A DNA stretch of 64,000 nucleotides from Ruminococcus sp. AM36-2AA (GTDB lineage: Bacteria > Bacillota > Clostridia > Lachnospirales > Lachnospiraceae): NCBI RefSeq assembly GCF_003461955.1, contig NZ_QTYB01000004.1, positions 1-64,000 on the forward strand, given 5' to 3'. Below are positions 44,992 to 54,341 of this stretch, piece after piece. Numbering within the stretch: the first letter of the stretch is position 1; every line of letters starts with the position of its first letter. The notes below the pieces were generated by a model. The model worked only from the letters and a program-made list of their open reading frames with translations, was not told the origin of the DNA and did not search any database. Both the position numbers and the translations under genes were made by a program.

Positions 44992-45002
44992 GACTTTCCT
45001 CC

Positions 45003-46514
45003 TTAATTGATATTCCGTGTGGCCTTGTCCATGATGTTTTCCTGGGTTGCCTCGGAGATATCAATACATCCGGTAACTTTACCCTCACACATGATGATGA
45101 TACGGTCACTCATTCGGAGAACTTCTGTCATCTCAGAAGAAATCATGATAATGGATTTGCCTTCTGCTGCCAGTTTGTTCATTAATTTGTAGATTTCGTT
45201 CTTAGCACCAACATCGATACCTCTGGTAGGCTCATCGAAAATAAGGATGTCACTGTCTCGTGTCAGCCATTTTGCGATAACTACCTTCTGCTGGTTACCA
45301 CCGGAAAGGTTAACTACCAGCTGGTCTGTAGTAGGTGTCTTAGTTGCAAGTTCGTTTACATATTTCTCAGCAACTTTTTTCTCTTTTGCTTTGTTGATAA
45401 AGATACCATTGGTAAACTCTTCCATTGTTGCCAGTGTTGTATTCTCTGTTACAGATTTCTGTACAACACAGCCGTATCTTCTTCTGTCCTCTGACAGATA
45501 ACCGATACCGTATTTAACAGCATCCTGCGGGCTGTTGATGGTAACTTCGTGAAGCTGTCCATCTTTACCCATAACAGAGATCTTACCACTCTGTTTCGGG
45601 TCTGCTCCGAACAGTGCTCTGGCTGTCTCGGTACGTCCTGCCCCCATTAGTCCTGAGAAACCAAGGATCTCACCTTTCTTCAGTTCAAAGCTTACATCTT
45701 GAACCATCTTTCCTGCGTTCAGATGTTCAACCTTAAGAACTACCGGTGCATCTGCCGGAACTGCACTCTGCTGTTTCGGATCTTCATAAATAACACGACC
45801 AACCATCATGTTGATGATATCTTCTTTTGTACTGTCTTTTGTGATCAGAGTTCCTACATATCCACCATCTCGCATAACGGTTACACGGTCTGTGATGGTC
45901 TTGATCTCATCCATACGGTGAGAGATATATACGATACCAAGATTCTTCTTACGAAGGTCACGGATGATCTCGAACAGATCCGCGATCTCTTTCTCTGTCA
46001 GTGCTGCGGAAGGCTCATCAAAAATGATAACCTCAGCTTTATGGGAAATTGCTTTTGCGATCTCACACATCTGCTGTTTTCCGACTGTCAGGTTTTTCAT
46101 CTTTTCTTTCGGATTGATCTCAATGTTCAGATCCTGAAAAAGCTTTTTGGAATCCTCGATCATCTTTTTGTCATCAATGCGGAAACCCTTCTTCGGCTCA
46201 CGTCCGATGAAGATGTTCTGAGCAACAGTAAGATCACCTACCATGTTCAGCTCCTGATGTACGATTACAACGCCGGCATCCTGTGCCTCACGTGTATTGT
46301 GGAATTCTGTTTCCTGTCCTTTGTAAACGATGGAACCTGAATCCTTCTGATAAATACCGGTAAGAACCTTCATCAGTGTTGATTTACCGGCACCATTTTC
46401 TCCCATAAGTGCATGTACTTCGCCGCGTTTTACTTCGAAATTAACGTGATCCAGAGCATGAACTCCAGGAAAGGACTTATCAATGTCCTTCATAGTTAAA
46501 ATAACTTCACCCAT
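45003..46514 (-). CDS. sugar ABC transporter ATP-binding protein, two nucleotide-binding domains
   Basis: A 503-residue RbsA/MglA-type fused ATPase. N-terminal Walker A GENGAGKSTLMK (near 38), signature TVGKQQMCEIAKAI and IIFDEPSAAL. C-terminal degenerate P-loop GLMGAGRTETAR, signature LSGGNQQKVVIAKWL and IFDEPTRGIDVG. Sits between the two permease genes. Start after GGGAGG. Clear paralog of the ATPase at 33848 but in a different gene order. Confidence 0.94.
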   Translation of the reverse strand: MGEVILTMKDIDKSFPGVHALDHVNFEVKRGEVHALMGENGAGKSTLMKVLTGIYQKDSGSIVYKGQETEFHNTREAQDAGVVIVHQELNMVGDLTVAQNIFIGREPKKGFRIDDKKMIEDSKKLFQDLNIEINPKEKMKNLTVGKQQMCEIAKAISHKAEVIIFDEPSAALTEKEIADLFEIIRDLRKKNLGIVYISHRMDEIKTITDRVTVMRDGGYVGTLITKDSTKEDIINMMVGRVIYEDPKQQSAVPADAPVVLKVEHLNAGKMVQDVSFELKKGEILGFSGLMGAGRTETARALFGADPKQSGKISVMGKDGQLHEVTINSPQDAVKYGIGYLSEDRRRYGCVVQKSVTENTTLATMEEFTNGIFINKAKEKKVAEKYVNELATKTPTTDQLVVNLSGGNQQKVVIAKWLTRDSDILIFDEPTRGIDVGAKNEIYKLMNKLAAEGKSIIMISSEMTEVLRMSDRIIIMCEGKVTGCIDISEATQENIMDKATRNIN

Positions 46515-46535
46515 TGTCGCATCCTCCCTCTAAGA

Positions 46536-47510
46536 TCAGTTCTTTCTGCGTCTTGCAGAAACGTCGATATAAACTGCAACGATAACGATGATACCTGTGA
46601 TGATCATCTGCTGTCCTTTACCAAGGCCAAATGCCATAATGCCCTGTTGAAGAAGAGAGATGATAAATACGCCGATTACAGTACCGCCGATGGAAGCAAG
46701 TCCACCAACCATGGATGTACCACCCATAACGCAGCCTGCAATAGCCTCATTGTTGTACTGATCGCCATAACCTGGCTGAACAGTTGTGTATGTAGCTACA
46801 AAGAAGAGTGCTGCAATACCTACCAGGAATCCGCAGATCATATAAGCAAGCATTTCCCATTTCTTTGTGTTGACACCGGAAAGACGGACAGCCTCTTTGT
46901 TAGATCCAAGGCAGAGGATGTAACGTCCTGGTTTTGTGTTGTAAAGAACGATACCGCAGATAACTGCCATTACCAGGAAAATAACAATTCCTACAGGGAA
47001 GCCATTTACGGAAACGATATTACGGAACCAGCCGTTTGCCTCACTGGCTGCCGGCCAGCTTACGGACTGTGTTTTTGTGAATACAGAAGCAATACCTTTT
47101 GCAATGTTCATGGATGCCATGGAAATAATGAATGGTGGCACTGACATGTAAGAAACCATCCAGCCATTGAAAATACCAAAGCAGAGACCGATCAGAATGC
47201 AAAGGATCATGGCAACTGCACATGGAACCTTGTAAGATGTCATGCAGTAACCGGATACCAGTGCACAGCAGAACATTACAGGTCCGATGGAGAAATCGAT
47301 TCCTCCTGTAGCGATTACGAATGTAACGCCAAGTGACAAAAAGCCCAGGAAGTACACATAGTTCAAAGTAGATCTGATACTATCAACAGCCGGAAACTTG
47401 TTTCCAAGAACTACTTTAAAAACCAGGAACATAAGAATCAGAACACAGACAAGCAGTATTCTGTTCAATCCGAGCTTCTTAACGATTGGATTTTGTTTTA
47501 AGTTTTCCAA
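46536..47510 (-). CDS. sugar ABC transporter permease (RbsC-like), TTG start
   Basis: A 324-residue BPD_transp_2 permease with GGIDFSIGPVMFCCA near 69-83 and GGTSMVGGLASIGGTVIG near 267-284. It begins with TTG preceded by GAGGAGGG at good distance, and there is no ATG that fits as well. First gene of the second importer operon, following the three-component regulatory operon. A TATAAT -10 box without a good -35 lies about 45 bp upstream. Confidence 0.9.
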   Translation of the reverse strand: MENLKQNPIVKKLGLNRILLVCVLILMFLVFKVVLGNKFPAVDSIRSTLNYVYFLGFLSLGVTFVIATGGIDFSIGPVMFCCALVSGYCMTSYKVPCAVAMILCILIGLCFGIFNGWMVSYMSVPPFIISMASMNIAKGIASVFTKTQSVSWPAASEANGWFRNIVSVNGFPVGIVIFLVMAVICGIVLYNTKPGRYILCLGSNKEAVRLSGVNTKKWEMLAYMICGFLVGIAALFFVATYTTVQPGYGDQYNNEAIAGCVMGGTSMVGGLASIGGTVIGVFIISLLQQGIMAFGLGKGQQMIITGIIVIVAVYIDVSARRRKN

Positions 47511-47556
47511 TTTTTACCCTCCTCACGTTTTGCACGTATCTTGTGTTTTCTTGGTT

Positions 47557-47562
47557 ATTATA
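47557..47562 (-). promoter_or_regulatory. predicted -10 box of the second ABC operon
   Basis: TATAAT on the minus strand, about 47 bp before the TTG start. The -35 region is poor, which suggests activation by the AraC-type regulator encoded upstream. Confidence 0.5.
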
Positions 47563-47601
47563 ATACCGTCAAAAATCAATAATTGTAATAGAATATCTTT
47601 C

Positions 47602-47642
47602 AAAAAAAGGTTAAATATTTACTGTATGGTAAATATTTAACC
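47602..47642 (-). terminator. AT-rich perfect hairpin with T run, after the sensor gene
   Basis: A 14-bp perfect stem GGTTAAATATTTAC / GTAAATATTTAACC with a 6-nt loop, then seven T on the minus strand. It fits a terminator for the three-component operon. Its ATATTT half-sites also recall the shared 34-nt element, so a binding role for the ABC promoter just downstream is possible. Confidence 0.65.
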
Positions 47643-47667
47643 CTTTTCTTTGTGCATTTATGACTAT

Positions 47668-48675
47668 TTACGGTGTAAGATCACCATATGTTTTTAACGT
47701 ATTAAACGGAAAAAGCAGTTTTTCGATCTCACTGGTATACATATTGTCAGGAGTCACAAGCTGGCACCCGGAATTAATATTCTTCTTATAGTCTTCTCCA
47801 CGCAGCATCTTAACAGTTTCCCGAACACCCACATACCCCATTTTAAATGCCTTCTGTACAACGATTCCCTGGAAGATTCCGTGTTCCATCAGCTGGACGG
47901 CCTCCTGTGAGCTGTCTACTCCCACCACCCTGATCCGATTCTCTGCTTTTGCTGCCTTTACTGCTCTTGCAGCACCTACAGAGGAATATTCATTCATTCC
48001 CGCGATCATCTTGAGATCCGGATATTTTTTCATCAGCTCTTTTGTAAGCTCATAGGACTTGTCATACCGAGAATCACAGTATACCACATCTACGATATTA
48101 TCCTTCAGACTGCCAAGTCCTGTCCGGAAACCTTTTTCTCTTTCAACTGCTGTAGATACACCCTTTACATGTGAAACGATCGCAATCTGATCATCCGTTC
48201 CCACAAGATCCTTCGCAAACCTGCCAAGGATCTGTCCCGCTTCCAGATTATCGGTCGCAACGGTAAGATCCTGGACCTCTTCCTGTGTGTAAGAATCAAT
48301 AAATGCGATATGTATTCCCTGTTCCTTTGCCTTCTTCAAAAGCTGGTCGGATTCAGTGAAGCTGGACGGCGAGATCAGGATCGCGTCCGGTTTTTCTTCT
48401 GTTGCCCTTTCGATCAGCTTGTTCTGCCCATCCACATCATTCTCTTCCTCAGGTGCCCATACGCGGATATCTGCATTATATTCCTTTGCAGCCATCTCCG
48501 CCCCCTGGATCAGTGATGTCCAGAAATCATTGGTACCGTCCACAACCTTCGGAATATAGATCAGCGATAGTTTTCTCTCTTCTTCTACCTGTTTATAATA
48601 GACTATTCCGGCTACAAGCCCCGCCACAAGGCAGATGACCACTCCTAAAGTCAGGAGTTTTCTATGTTTTTTCAT
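47668..48675 (-). CDS. membrane-tethered sugar-binding sensor protein
   Basis: A 335-residue type 1 periplasmic-binding fold (Peripla_BP_4) with an uncleaved N-terminal membrane anchor (LLTLGVVICLVAGLVAGIVY, about 7-26) and no lipobox. The binding domain includes DAILISPSSFTESDQL near 96 and GVDSSQEAV near 250. It overlaps the kinase gene as ATGA and is not in the transport operon, so it most likely binds sugar outside and passes the signal to the kinase, forming a three-component system. The sugar is unknown. Confidence 0.85.
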   Translation of the reverse strand: MKKHRKLLTLGVVICLVAGLVAGIVYYKQVEEERKLSLIYIPKVVDGTNDFWTSLIQGAEMAAKEYNADIRVWAPEEENDVDGQNKLIERATEEKPDAILISPSSFTESDQLLKKAKEQGIHIAFIDSYTQEEVQDLTVATDNLEAGQILGRFAKDLVGTDDQIAIVSHVKGVSTAVEREKGFRTGLGSLKDNIVDVVYCDSRYDKSYELTKELMKKYPDLKMIAGMNEYSSVGAARAVKAAKAENRIRVVGVDSSQEAVQLMEHGIFQGIVVQKAFKMGYVGVRETVKMLRGEDYKKNINSGCQLVTPDNMYTSEIEKLLFPFNTLKTYGDLTP

Positions 48676-50459
48676 ATTGATTCCTCCTGTATTCCCGGAA
48701 TGATGATCGTGGCAGTGGTTCCGACACCTTTTTCACTTTCATAGGTGATCCCGTAATTTTCTCCATAATAAAGCTTCAGACGTTTCTGTACATTGTAAAC
48801 ACCCACACCATTGGAATGATAATTCACCTTATGCTTATCATAAATATGTGACAATGTTTCCTCATCCATACCTACACCGTTGTCGATCACCTGAAGAACT
48901 GCATTTCCGTCCTTCATAAAGCCTTTTACCTGCAAAAGTCCCTTACTCTCTTTATATTTCAGTCCATGATAGATGGCATTTTCAATGATCGGCTGGAGAA
49001 CCAGCTTGATCAGAGGGATATTTAATATAGAAGGTTCTACATCGATCTCGAATTCCAGCTTGTCCTTGTAACGCATCTTCTGGATCGTAAGATAACCCTT
49101 GGCATACTCCACTTCCCTTGCAAGAGGAACCACTTCATCTTCATTACTGATGCTCTGACGAAGAAGACGCGCCAGGGATGCTGTCATCAGAACAACCTCT
49201 TCGTACTTTCTGCCCTCTGCCATCCAGATGATCGAATCCAGGGTATTGTAGAGAAAATGAGGATTGATCTGGGACTGAAGGGCCTTAAGCTCACTTTTTC
49301 TCTTTGCTTCCTGTTCCTTCACGTTCTGCTCCATAAGATCCTGTATCCTATGTGTCATCATATTGAAGGATTTCGTCAGGCTTCCGATCTCATTCTCCGA
49401 ATCGATCTCCACATCTGCTCCGTCAAAATGCCCCTCCTGTACCCTGGACATGGAATCCCTGAGACGCTGAAGGGGATAGGTAAGACTCTTTGCCAGAAAT
49501 CTTGAAAAAAGCAGAGCCACGATCATCAGAAGTGCAGATATAAGTACATAAATACTCTGCGCCTGATTACTTTTTCGCAGAAGCTCGCTGACGCTCATAC
49601 AGCCCACAACGGTCCATCCGGTTTTATTGGATCTGGAAATGGAATACAGCTTTCCTCTGTTTCCCTTTCCGGTACGCACCGTATCTTCTTTTGATTCCAC
49701 GATCAGGTCGATATTCTCCGTCTGCAATTCATTGTAAAGCTGTTGCTGCTGCGGATGATATACAATATTTCCGCTTTCATCCAGAATAAATGCATATCCC
49801 TTTTTCCCAATCGTATTCTGATCACAGAGTTCACTGATGGCACTGTAATTCAGGTCAATAAAAAAGACTCCCTCTTTCTCACCACTGTTGGAAAAATTAC
49901 GGATCCCCCTGCTTAAAGTGATCACCCACGGGCGTTCTCCGCTGATGATGTGCTGTACATGGGAAGATGTAAGAAGCGGGCCTTCCGGCTTCTGCAAAGC
50001 ATCCAGGTACCACTCCTGGGTGGAAAGTTTCAGATCCGGATTCACAGACTGTTTGCCGTCGTTGATCAGTTTCCGCCCATTAATTCCAATGATTCCCAGA
50101 TTTCGGATATCACTTCGCCCGTCCAGAATTGTCTTGAACTGATTGATCAGACGCTCTCTTGTTCCATCGTCCACATTTTCGCCGAAAAGATATTGCTGTA
50201 CATCCTCGTTACTGGAGATCATATAAGCAATATTTTCCATGTAGTCAATATAAGAATCTATATTCTGATTCATCTGCTGCACGATATTCTGGGTGTAGAC
50301 AGAGGAATTTTCAAAAATAGAATTGCGGGTATATCTCATAGAAACACCGGTTATAACCAGCACCGCACTTAAAAGCAGCACCGTCACCACCGCAAAGATC
50401 GCGCTCTGGATACTTTTGAATTTTCCTATGATCTTTGCCGCAAACCGGATATCTCTCAT
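48672..50459 (-). CDS. sensor histidine kinase, YesM type
   Basis: A 595-residue membrane kinase: helices near 17-39 and 290-312 around a Cache-like extracytoplasmic domain (GKKGYAFILDESGNIVYHP near 221), HAMP linker, phospho-His in QINPHFLYNTLDSIIWM (near 394), and HATPase motifs VLQPIIENAIYHGL, DNGVGM and GVGVYNVQKRL. It is coupled on both sides by ATGA overlaps to the response regulator and the binding-protein sensor. Paralog of the kinase at 37180. Confidence 0.94.
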   Translation of the reverse strand: MRDIRFAAKIIGKFKSIQSAIFAVVTVLLLSAVLVITGVSMRYTRNSIFENSSVYTQNIVQQMNQNIDSYIDYMENIAYMISSNEDVQQYLFGENVDDGTRERLINQFKTILDGRSDIRNLGIIGINGRKLINDGKQSVNPDLKLSTQEWYLDALQKPEGPLLTSSHVQHIISGERPWVITLSRGIRNFSNSGEKEGVFFIDLNYSAISELCDQNTIGKKGYAFILDESGNIVYHPQQQQLYNELQTENIDLIVESKEDTVRTGKGNRGKLYSISRSNKTGWTVVGCMSVSELLRKSNQAQSIYVLISALLMIVALLFSRFLAKSLTYPLQRLRDSMSRVQEGHFDGADVEIDSENEIGSLTKSFNMMTHRIQDLMEQNVKEQEAKRKSELKALQSQINPHFLYNTLDSIIWMAEGRKYEEVVLMTASLARLLRQSISNEDEVVPLAREVEYAKGYLTIQKMRYKDKLEFEIDVEPSILNIPLIKLVLQPIIENAIYHGLKYKESKGLLQVKGFMKDGNAVLQVIDNGVGMDEETLSHIYDKHKVNYHSNGVGVYNVQKRLKLYYGENYGITYESEKGVGTTATIIIPGIQEESI

Positions 50460-52072
50460 TTACGTTTCTCCCTTGCATATTCTGTCGGGGTGCAGCCTGT
50501 CATTTTTTTGAAGGAGATTCCAAAGTAATGCGGGTCTGCAAATCCGACTTTTTCGGCAATTTCATAATTCTTCATGGTTGTATTTTCCAGAAGCTCCTTC
50601 GCTTTCTCCATTCGGGTACGTATCAGAACTTCTGTAAATGTTTCTCCTGTAAGATCTTTAAAAATCGTACTAAAATAACTGGTACTGATATTCAGATAGG
50701 AGCAGATACTGTTCAGGCTTAAATCCGGGTCCATATAATTCTTCTGAATATAGTCCAGGGCGAGCCTTGCCTGTCGCTGTCCGCTGGAACTGTTGGCATC
50801 GGAAAGCGTCTGAAAAATTTCTCCCACATGAGATTTTACCAGTTCAAATGCACTGTCAAAAGAATTCTGCTCTGTGACCTGCTGCAGAAGTGCTTCTCTT
50901 TTGGAAAAAAGCTTACTGTCCGGAACCATATCCTCGCAGGTTTCGTCTGCTGCACGGATGATCTGCTGCAGATAAACACAGGCCCTGCTCTTATCCACGC
51001 GTGCCGCTTTGATGTCGGATGAAATTTTTTCTAAAATATGATCCGCATTTTCTTTCCTGCCTGTTTTCAGTGCGGTTACCAGAGCCTCTACGACATTCTT
51101 TATGGAAAGCGTATTCTCCTCCGGCTGTTCCTCCATATCGATCAGAAGCCTTCCACCAAGAAGATATCTGTATTCGATTCCCTTTTCTGCCAGCTCATGA
51201 GACACCAGAAGCTCCTGCTGTGTCCTTGCCCAGCTTCCCACACTGATTGAAACATCCAGAGCCATCAGCTCTTTAAGCTTGGACTGGATCATCTGACAGA
51301 TTTCCATAATTTTTTCGCCAAATTCTCTGGTCCGGTTTCCCATAAACAATACGCAGACCTTATTGTTTCCTTCCTGATAGGCAACACCTGCCTTCTCCCT
51401 GCTTACAATCTCATCACTGACATTAAAAAGGACAAAGGACATCAGTGCACTCTCCTGCCTTTTCTCTGCGGTGATCTGTGTTCCGTCCGAATACAGATCC
51501 AGATCAAACGCCGCCACGCGATAGCAGGCAGCTTCCAGACTGATTCCAAGCCCGGAAAGTTCCTCAAGGCTTTCTTCTCTTGTTTTAATGTTTTCCACAA
51601 AAGCCTGCAGTGCTCTGGACCGGATCACAATCGCATTCTTCTGATAGTTCTCCGATGTCTGCGTCAGGCGCTCGATTTTCTGTTTTTCTTCTCTTCGCTG
51701 ATCCACTTTTTTCTTCATTTTTTCGATGACTGCACGGAGTTCCATGGCAGTTACAGGCTTCAGCATGTATTCACTGACGTCATACTGGATCGCCTTCTTG
51801 GCATATTCAAACTCACCGAATCCACTGAAGATCACAATTACAATATCCGGATAGTTATCATGGAGAAAATGGCTCAGTTCCATACCATCCATATATGGCA
51901 TAAGAATATCTGTAAGTACAATGTCTACCGGATGGGTCTGCACAAATTCCGCTGCTGCCTTCCCGTTGTCACAGTCTCCTACCAGCTCGCAGTCCATGGC
52001 TTTCCAGTCAATATTCTCCCGGATCGCATCGCGAACAAGTATCTCATCGTCTACCAGTAAAATACGATACAT
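50456..52072 (-). CDS. response regulator, YesN/AraC type
   Basis: A 538-residue regulator: receiver domain (1-120, VDDEI, phospho-acceptor Asp in IVLTDILMPYMDG near 55, Lys in MLKPVTA near 105), a coiled-coil stretch near 115-145, a middle domain, and a C-terminal AraC DNA-binding domain (about 435-538, FADPHYFGISFKKM and TPTEYAREKR). Starts after AGAGGGGG. First gene of the regulator-kinase-sensor operon. A 34-nt element shared with the first system overlaps its putative -35 region, suggesting autoregulation. Confidence 0.93.
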   Translation of the reverse strand: MYRILLVDDEILVRDAIRENIDWKAMDCELVGDCDNGKAAAEFVQTHPVDIVLTDILMPYMDGMELSHFLHDNYPDIVIVIFSGFGEFEYAKKAIQYDVSEYMLKPVTAMELRAVIEKMKKKVDQRREEKQKIERLTQTSENYQKNAIVIRSRALQAFVENIKTREESLEELSGLGISLEAACYRVAAFDLDLYSDGTQITAEKRQESALMSFVLFNVSDEIVSREKAGVAYQEGNNKVCVLFMGNRTREFGEKIMEICQMIQSKLKELMALDVSISVGSWARTQQELLVSHELAEKGIEYRYLLGGRLLIDMEEQPEENTLSIKNVVEALVTALKTGRKENADHILEKISSDIKAARVDKSRACVYLQQIIRAADETCEDMVPDSKLFSKREALLQQVTEQNSFDSAFELVKSHVGEIFQTLSDANSSSGQRQARLALDYIQKNYMDPDLSLNSICSYLNISTSYFSTIFKDLTGETFTEVLIRTRMEKAKELLENTTMKNYEIAEKVGFADPHYFGISFKKMTGCTPTEYAREKRK

Positions 52073-52141
52073 AATTTCTGTCGTCCCCCTCTGTTCAGTT
52101 TCTGTTGCTTTTTTTGTACATCCCCCTGGCAGATACCTCCC

Positions 52142-52170
52142 ACTATATCTGCCATTTACATTGTTAAAAA
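52142..52170 (-). promoter_or_regulatory. predicted promoter of the three-component operon
   Basis: On the minus strand TTTTTA, a 17-bp spacer and TATAGT. The poor -35 box lies inside the shared 34-nt element, as expected for an activator-assisted promoter. Confidence 0.5.
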
Positions 52171-52196
52171 TTACTGTTTTCTATGTAAACAATAAC
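52163..52196 (-). promoter_or_regulatory. 34-nt element shared with the first sugar system (copy 2)
   Basis: Minus-strand core TTTACATAGAAAA flanked by GTTATTG and CAGTAATTTTTAAC. It matches 27 of 34 positions with 35439-35472, the only strongly conserved intergenic block seen between the two systems. Confidence 0.6.
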
Positions 52197-52280
52197 TGTT
52201 AATTCTTTCTACATGGTAACATGTTTGTTGATAATTTACAACGGAGTTTCTTAGTCCACTTTACAGGCAGTACTGTGCAA

Positions 52281-52315
52281 AAAATCCCATGTCCAATATA
52301 TTGGACACGGGATTT
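52281..52315 (-). terminator. terminator of the ketose/polyol operon
   Basis: AAATCCCATGTCCAA and TTGGACACGGGATTT pair with one mismatch around a 4-nt loop. On the minus strand TTTTTT follows. It ends the six-gene operon 36 bp after the aldo/keto reductase. Confidence 0.85.
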
Positions 52316-52350
52316 CATCGTATACAATATTACGCTGGCTGTTCCGCGAT

Positions 52351-53352
52351 TTATTTTACAATAACGCCATCTTCATCCCAGAGGTCATGCCAGTCGTTTG
52401 CACCATGCCACAGGAATACCTGTCCTTTTACAAGACGGTTGCCTTTTTCCAGGGTTGCGATGGTTGCCATTTCCTCTTCTGTAAGAGGATCCTCGGTGAC
52501 ACATTTCAGGTTGCTTGCATAGTTATGGACAGAGAACGGAATGGAGATCTCACCTCTCTGATGTGCCCATTTCAGAGCGATCAGAGCCGGATGAACACCA
52601 TGTGCTTTTGCGATTGCCTGCATTTCCGGAACTTCCAGATCCGCAACATCCTCCGGACAGATATCTCTCTCAGGTCTGCGTGGGGAACCGATCGGCATGT
52701 AACCTACCGGCTGGATGTTATGTGCTACCAGATAATCATAAAGCTCCTGCTGCTGGAAGCATACATGCAGCTCAAGCTCGCAGGTTGCAGGTTTGATCTT
52801 CATAAGTGGAAGAACTGCCTCAAGTTTCGGAATGGTCATGTTGGAAATACCAATGTAACGGATCTTTCCTTTTTCTACCAGAGCCTCGCACTGACGGTAT
52901 GTATCCATGAACTCCTCAACACTGAACGGCTTGGAATCCGGATTTCTGGAATCTACATCACATCCCGGTGCATGATAGTTCGGGAATGGCCAGTGGATAT
53001 AATACATATCCACATAGTCACACTGAAGGTCTTTGATGCTCTTGTCACAGGCTTCCTCTACTCTTCTGTGCATGTCGTTCCATACTTTTGTCATGATGAA
53101 GAGATCCTTACGCTCTACAACGCCTTCGTCGAACGCATCCTTAAATACCTGGCCGATCTCATGCTCGTTTCCGTAGCATGCGGCACAGTCGAACATACGG
53201 TAACCACTGCGGATCGCGCCTGCAACAGCTGCAGATACATCCTCGGCGGATACACGGTCGGAACCGAAGGTTCCCATTCCGACGCATGGAACCTGTTCGC
53301 CGGAAGGAAGTGTCACTTTCGGCACGATTGCCGGATTGATAACTTCTGCCAT
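52351..53352 (-). CDS. aldo/keto reductase
   Basis: A 333-residue NAD(P)H-dependent reductase with the (beta/alpha)8 fold. The catalytic tetrad is visible: Asp and Tyr in FDCAACYGNEHEIG (near 54-60), Lys in MTKVWND (near 88) and His in YYIHWPF (near 119). The NADP-binding SVHN segment is near 276. It is close to the xylose/aldose reductase branch. Last gene of the aldolase-LacI-kinase-dehydrogenase-PfkB operon, where it could reduce an incoming aldose to a polyol for the zinc dehydrogenase. This order of steps is inferred. Confidence 0.9.
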   Translation of the reverse strand: MAEVINPAIVPKVTLPSGEQVPCVGMGTFGSDRVSAEDVSAAVAGAIRSGYRMFDCAACYGNEHEIGQVFKDAFDEGVVERKDLFIMTKVWNDMHRRVEEACDKSIKDLQCDYVDMYYIHWPFPNYHAPGCDVDSRNPDSKPFSVEEFMDTYRQCEALVEKGKIRYIGISNMTIPKLEAVLPLMKIKPATCELELHVCFQQQELYDYLVAHNIQPVGYMPIGSPRRPERDICPEDVADLEVPEMQAIAKAHGVHPALIALKWAHQRGEISIPFSVHNYASNLKCVTEDPLTEEEMATIATLEKGNRLVKGQVFLWHGANDWHDLWDEDGVIVK

Positions 53353-53410
53353 CTTTACATCTCCTTTTTTATGAAAAAATTTTTCTTATTATAAACTTGT
53401 TTTACAGCCT

Positions 53411-54340
53411 CTATAATTTTTTGATTTCAATCTGTGGAAGAAGTTTCTCCATATCTTCCATCACAAAGAAACCGGTCTCCTCACGCATGGCTGCTGCCGC
53501 TGAGATCGCGCTGGCCCTGCGCAGGGTCTCTTCCAGGGAAAGTCCCTCGCTTAATCCAAGGGCAAAACCTGCGATCATGGAATCTCCACAGCCTACAGTA
53601 TTTACTGCATCGATCTTCGGAACTATCGCACGGAAAATCCCCTCCTCGCCAACTGCCAGGGAGCCATCTGCTCCAAGAGAAACCGCTACGATCTCCACGC
53701 CACCGGCATGGATGGCTTTTGCCGCTTCGATGATATCGTTGATGTCATCACAGTGCTTTCCCGTAAGCATTCGGATCTCGTCGATATTGGGCTTGATCAG
53801 TGTTGGTGCTGCCTTGATTCCCTCTTCCAGAAGCTTTCCGCTGGTATCCAGGATCACCGGTTTTCCTGCGTCTTTGACAATCTTCACAAGACGCTGATAG
53901 GCAGTTCCGTCAAGTCCTTTGGGCACGCTGCCGGACATTGCAACAACAGAAGCGTCTTTTACAAGCTCGCGGAATTTTTTCTCAAATCCCTCAAAGTCTG
54001 CCTCTGTGAGAGTAAATCCCGGCTCCAGGAATTCGGTCTGCACGTGATTCACTTCATCCCAGATATTGATGCAGGAACGGCTCTCCGCGTCCACATGGTA
54101 AAAAGCGCTCTTGATGCCAAAAGGTTTCAGGGCATCTTCAATATAATTGCCTGCGTGGCCGCCCACAAAACCTGTGGCAACCACTTCGGCACCGTAAATG
54201 GACGCCGGCTTGGAGACATTCAGTCCCTTTCCGCCGGGAACATAGGTACATTCCCGTACCCGGTTCACTTCGCCCACTTTAAAATCATCTACTACATAAC
54301 GCTTGTCAATGGCAGCGTTTAACGTTACAGTCAGGATCAT
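53411..54340 (-). CDS. 1-phosphofructokinase-type PfkB kinase
   Basis: A 309-residue PfkB (ribokinase) family kinase of the FruK/LacC type, which adds phosphate to a ketose 1- or 6-phosphate to give the bisphosphate. It has MILTVTLNAAIDKRY at the start, GGKGLNVSK near 37, and the C-terminal catalytic signature NTVGCGDSMIAGF near 247 (Cys where Ala is usual in GAGD). The ATG at 54340 lies just past the dehydrogenase stop and follows GAGGAAG. An ATG five codons upstream was rejected. Its product would be cut by the class II aldolase of the same operon. Confidence 0.92.
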   Translation of the reverse strand: MILTVTLNAAIDKRYVVDDFKVGEVNRVRECTYVPGGKGLNVSKPASIYGAEVVATGFVGGHAGNYIEDALKPFGIKSAFYHVDAESRSCINIWDEVNHVQTEFLEPGFTLTEADFEGFEKKFRELVKDASVVAMSGSVPKGLDGTAYQRLVKIVKDAGKPVILDTSGKLLEEGIKAAPTLIKPNIDEIRMLTGKHCDDINDIIEAAKAIHAGGVEIVAVSLGADGSLAVGEEGIFRAIVPKIDAVNTVGCGDSMIAGFALGLSEGLSLEETLRRASAISAAAAMREETGFFVMEDMEKLLPQIEIKKL

Positions 54341-54341
54341 A

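Noticed and set aside
52387..53394. 335-codon plus-strand ORF opposite the aldo/keto reductase
   Set aside because: Antisense shadow; the minus strand holds the full catalytic tetrad.
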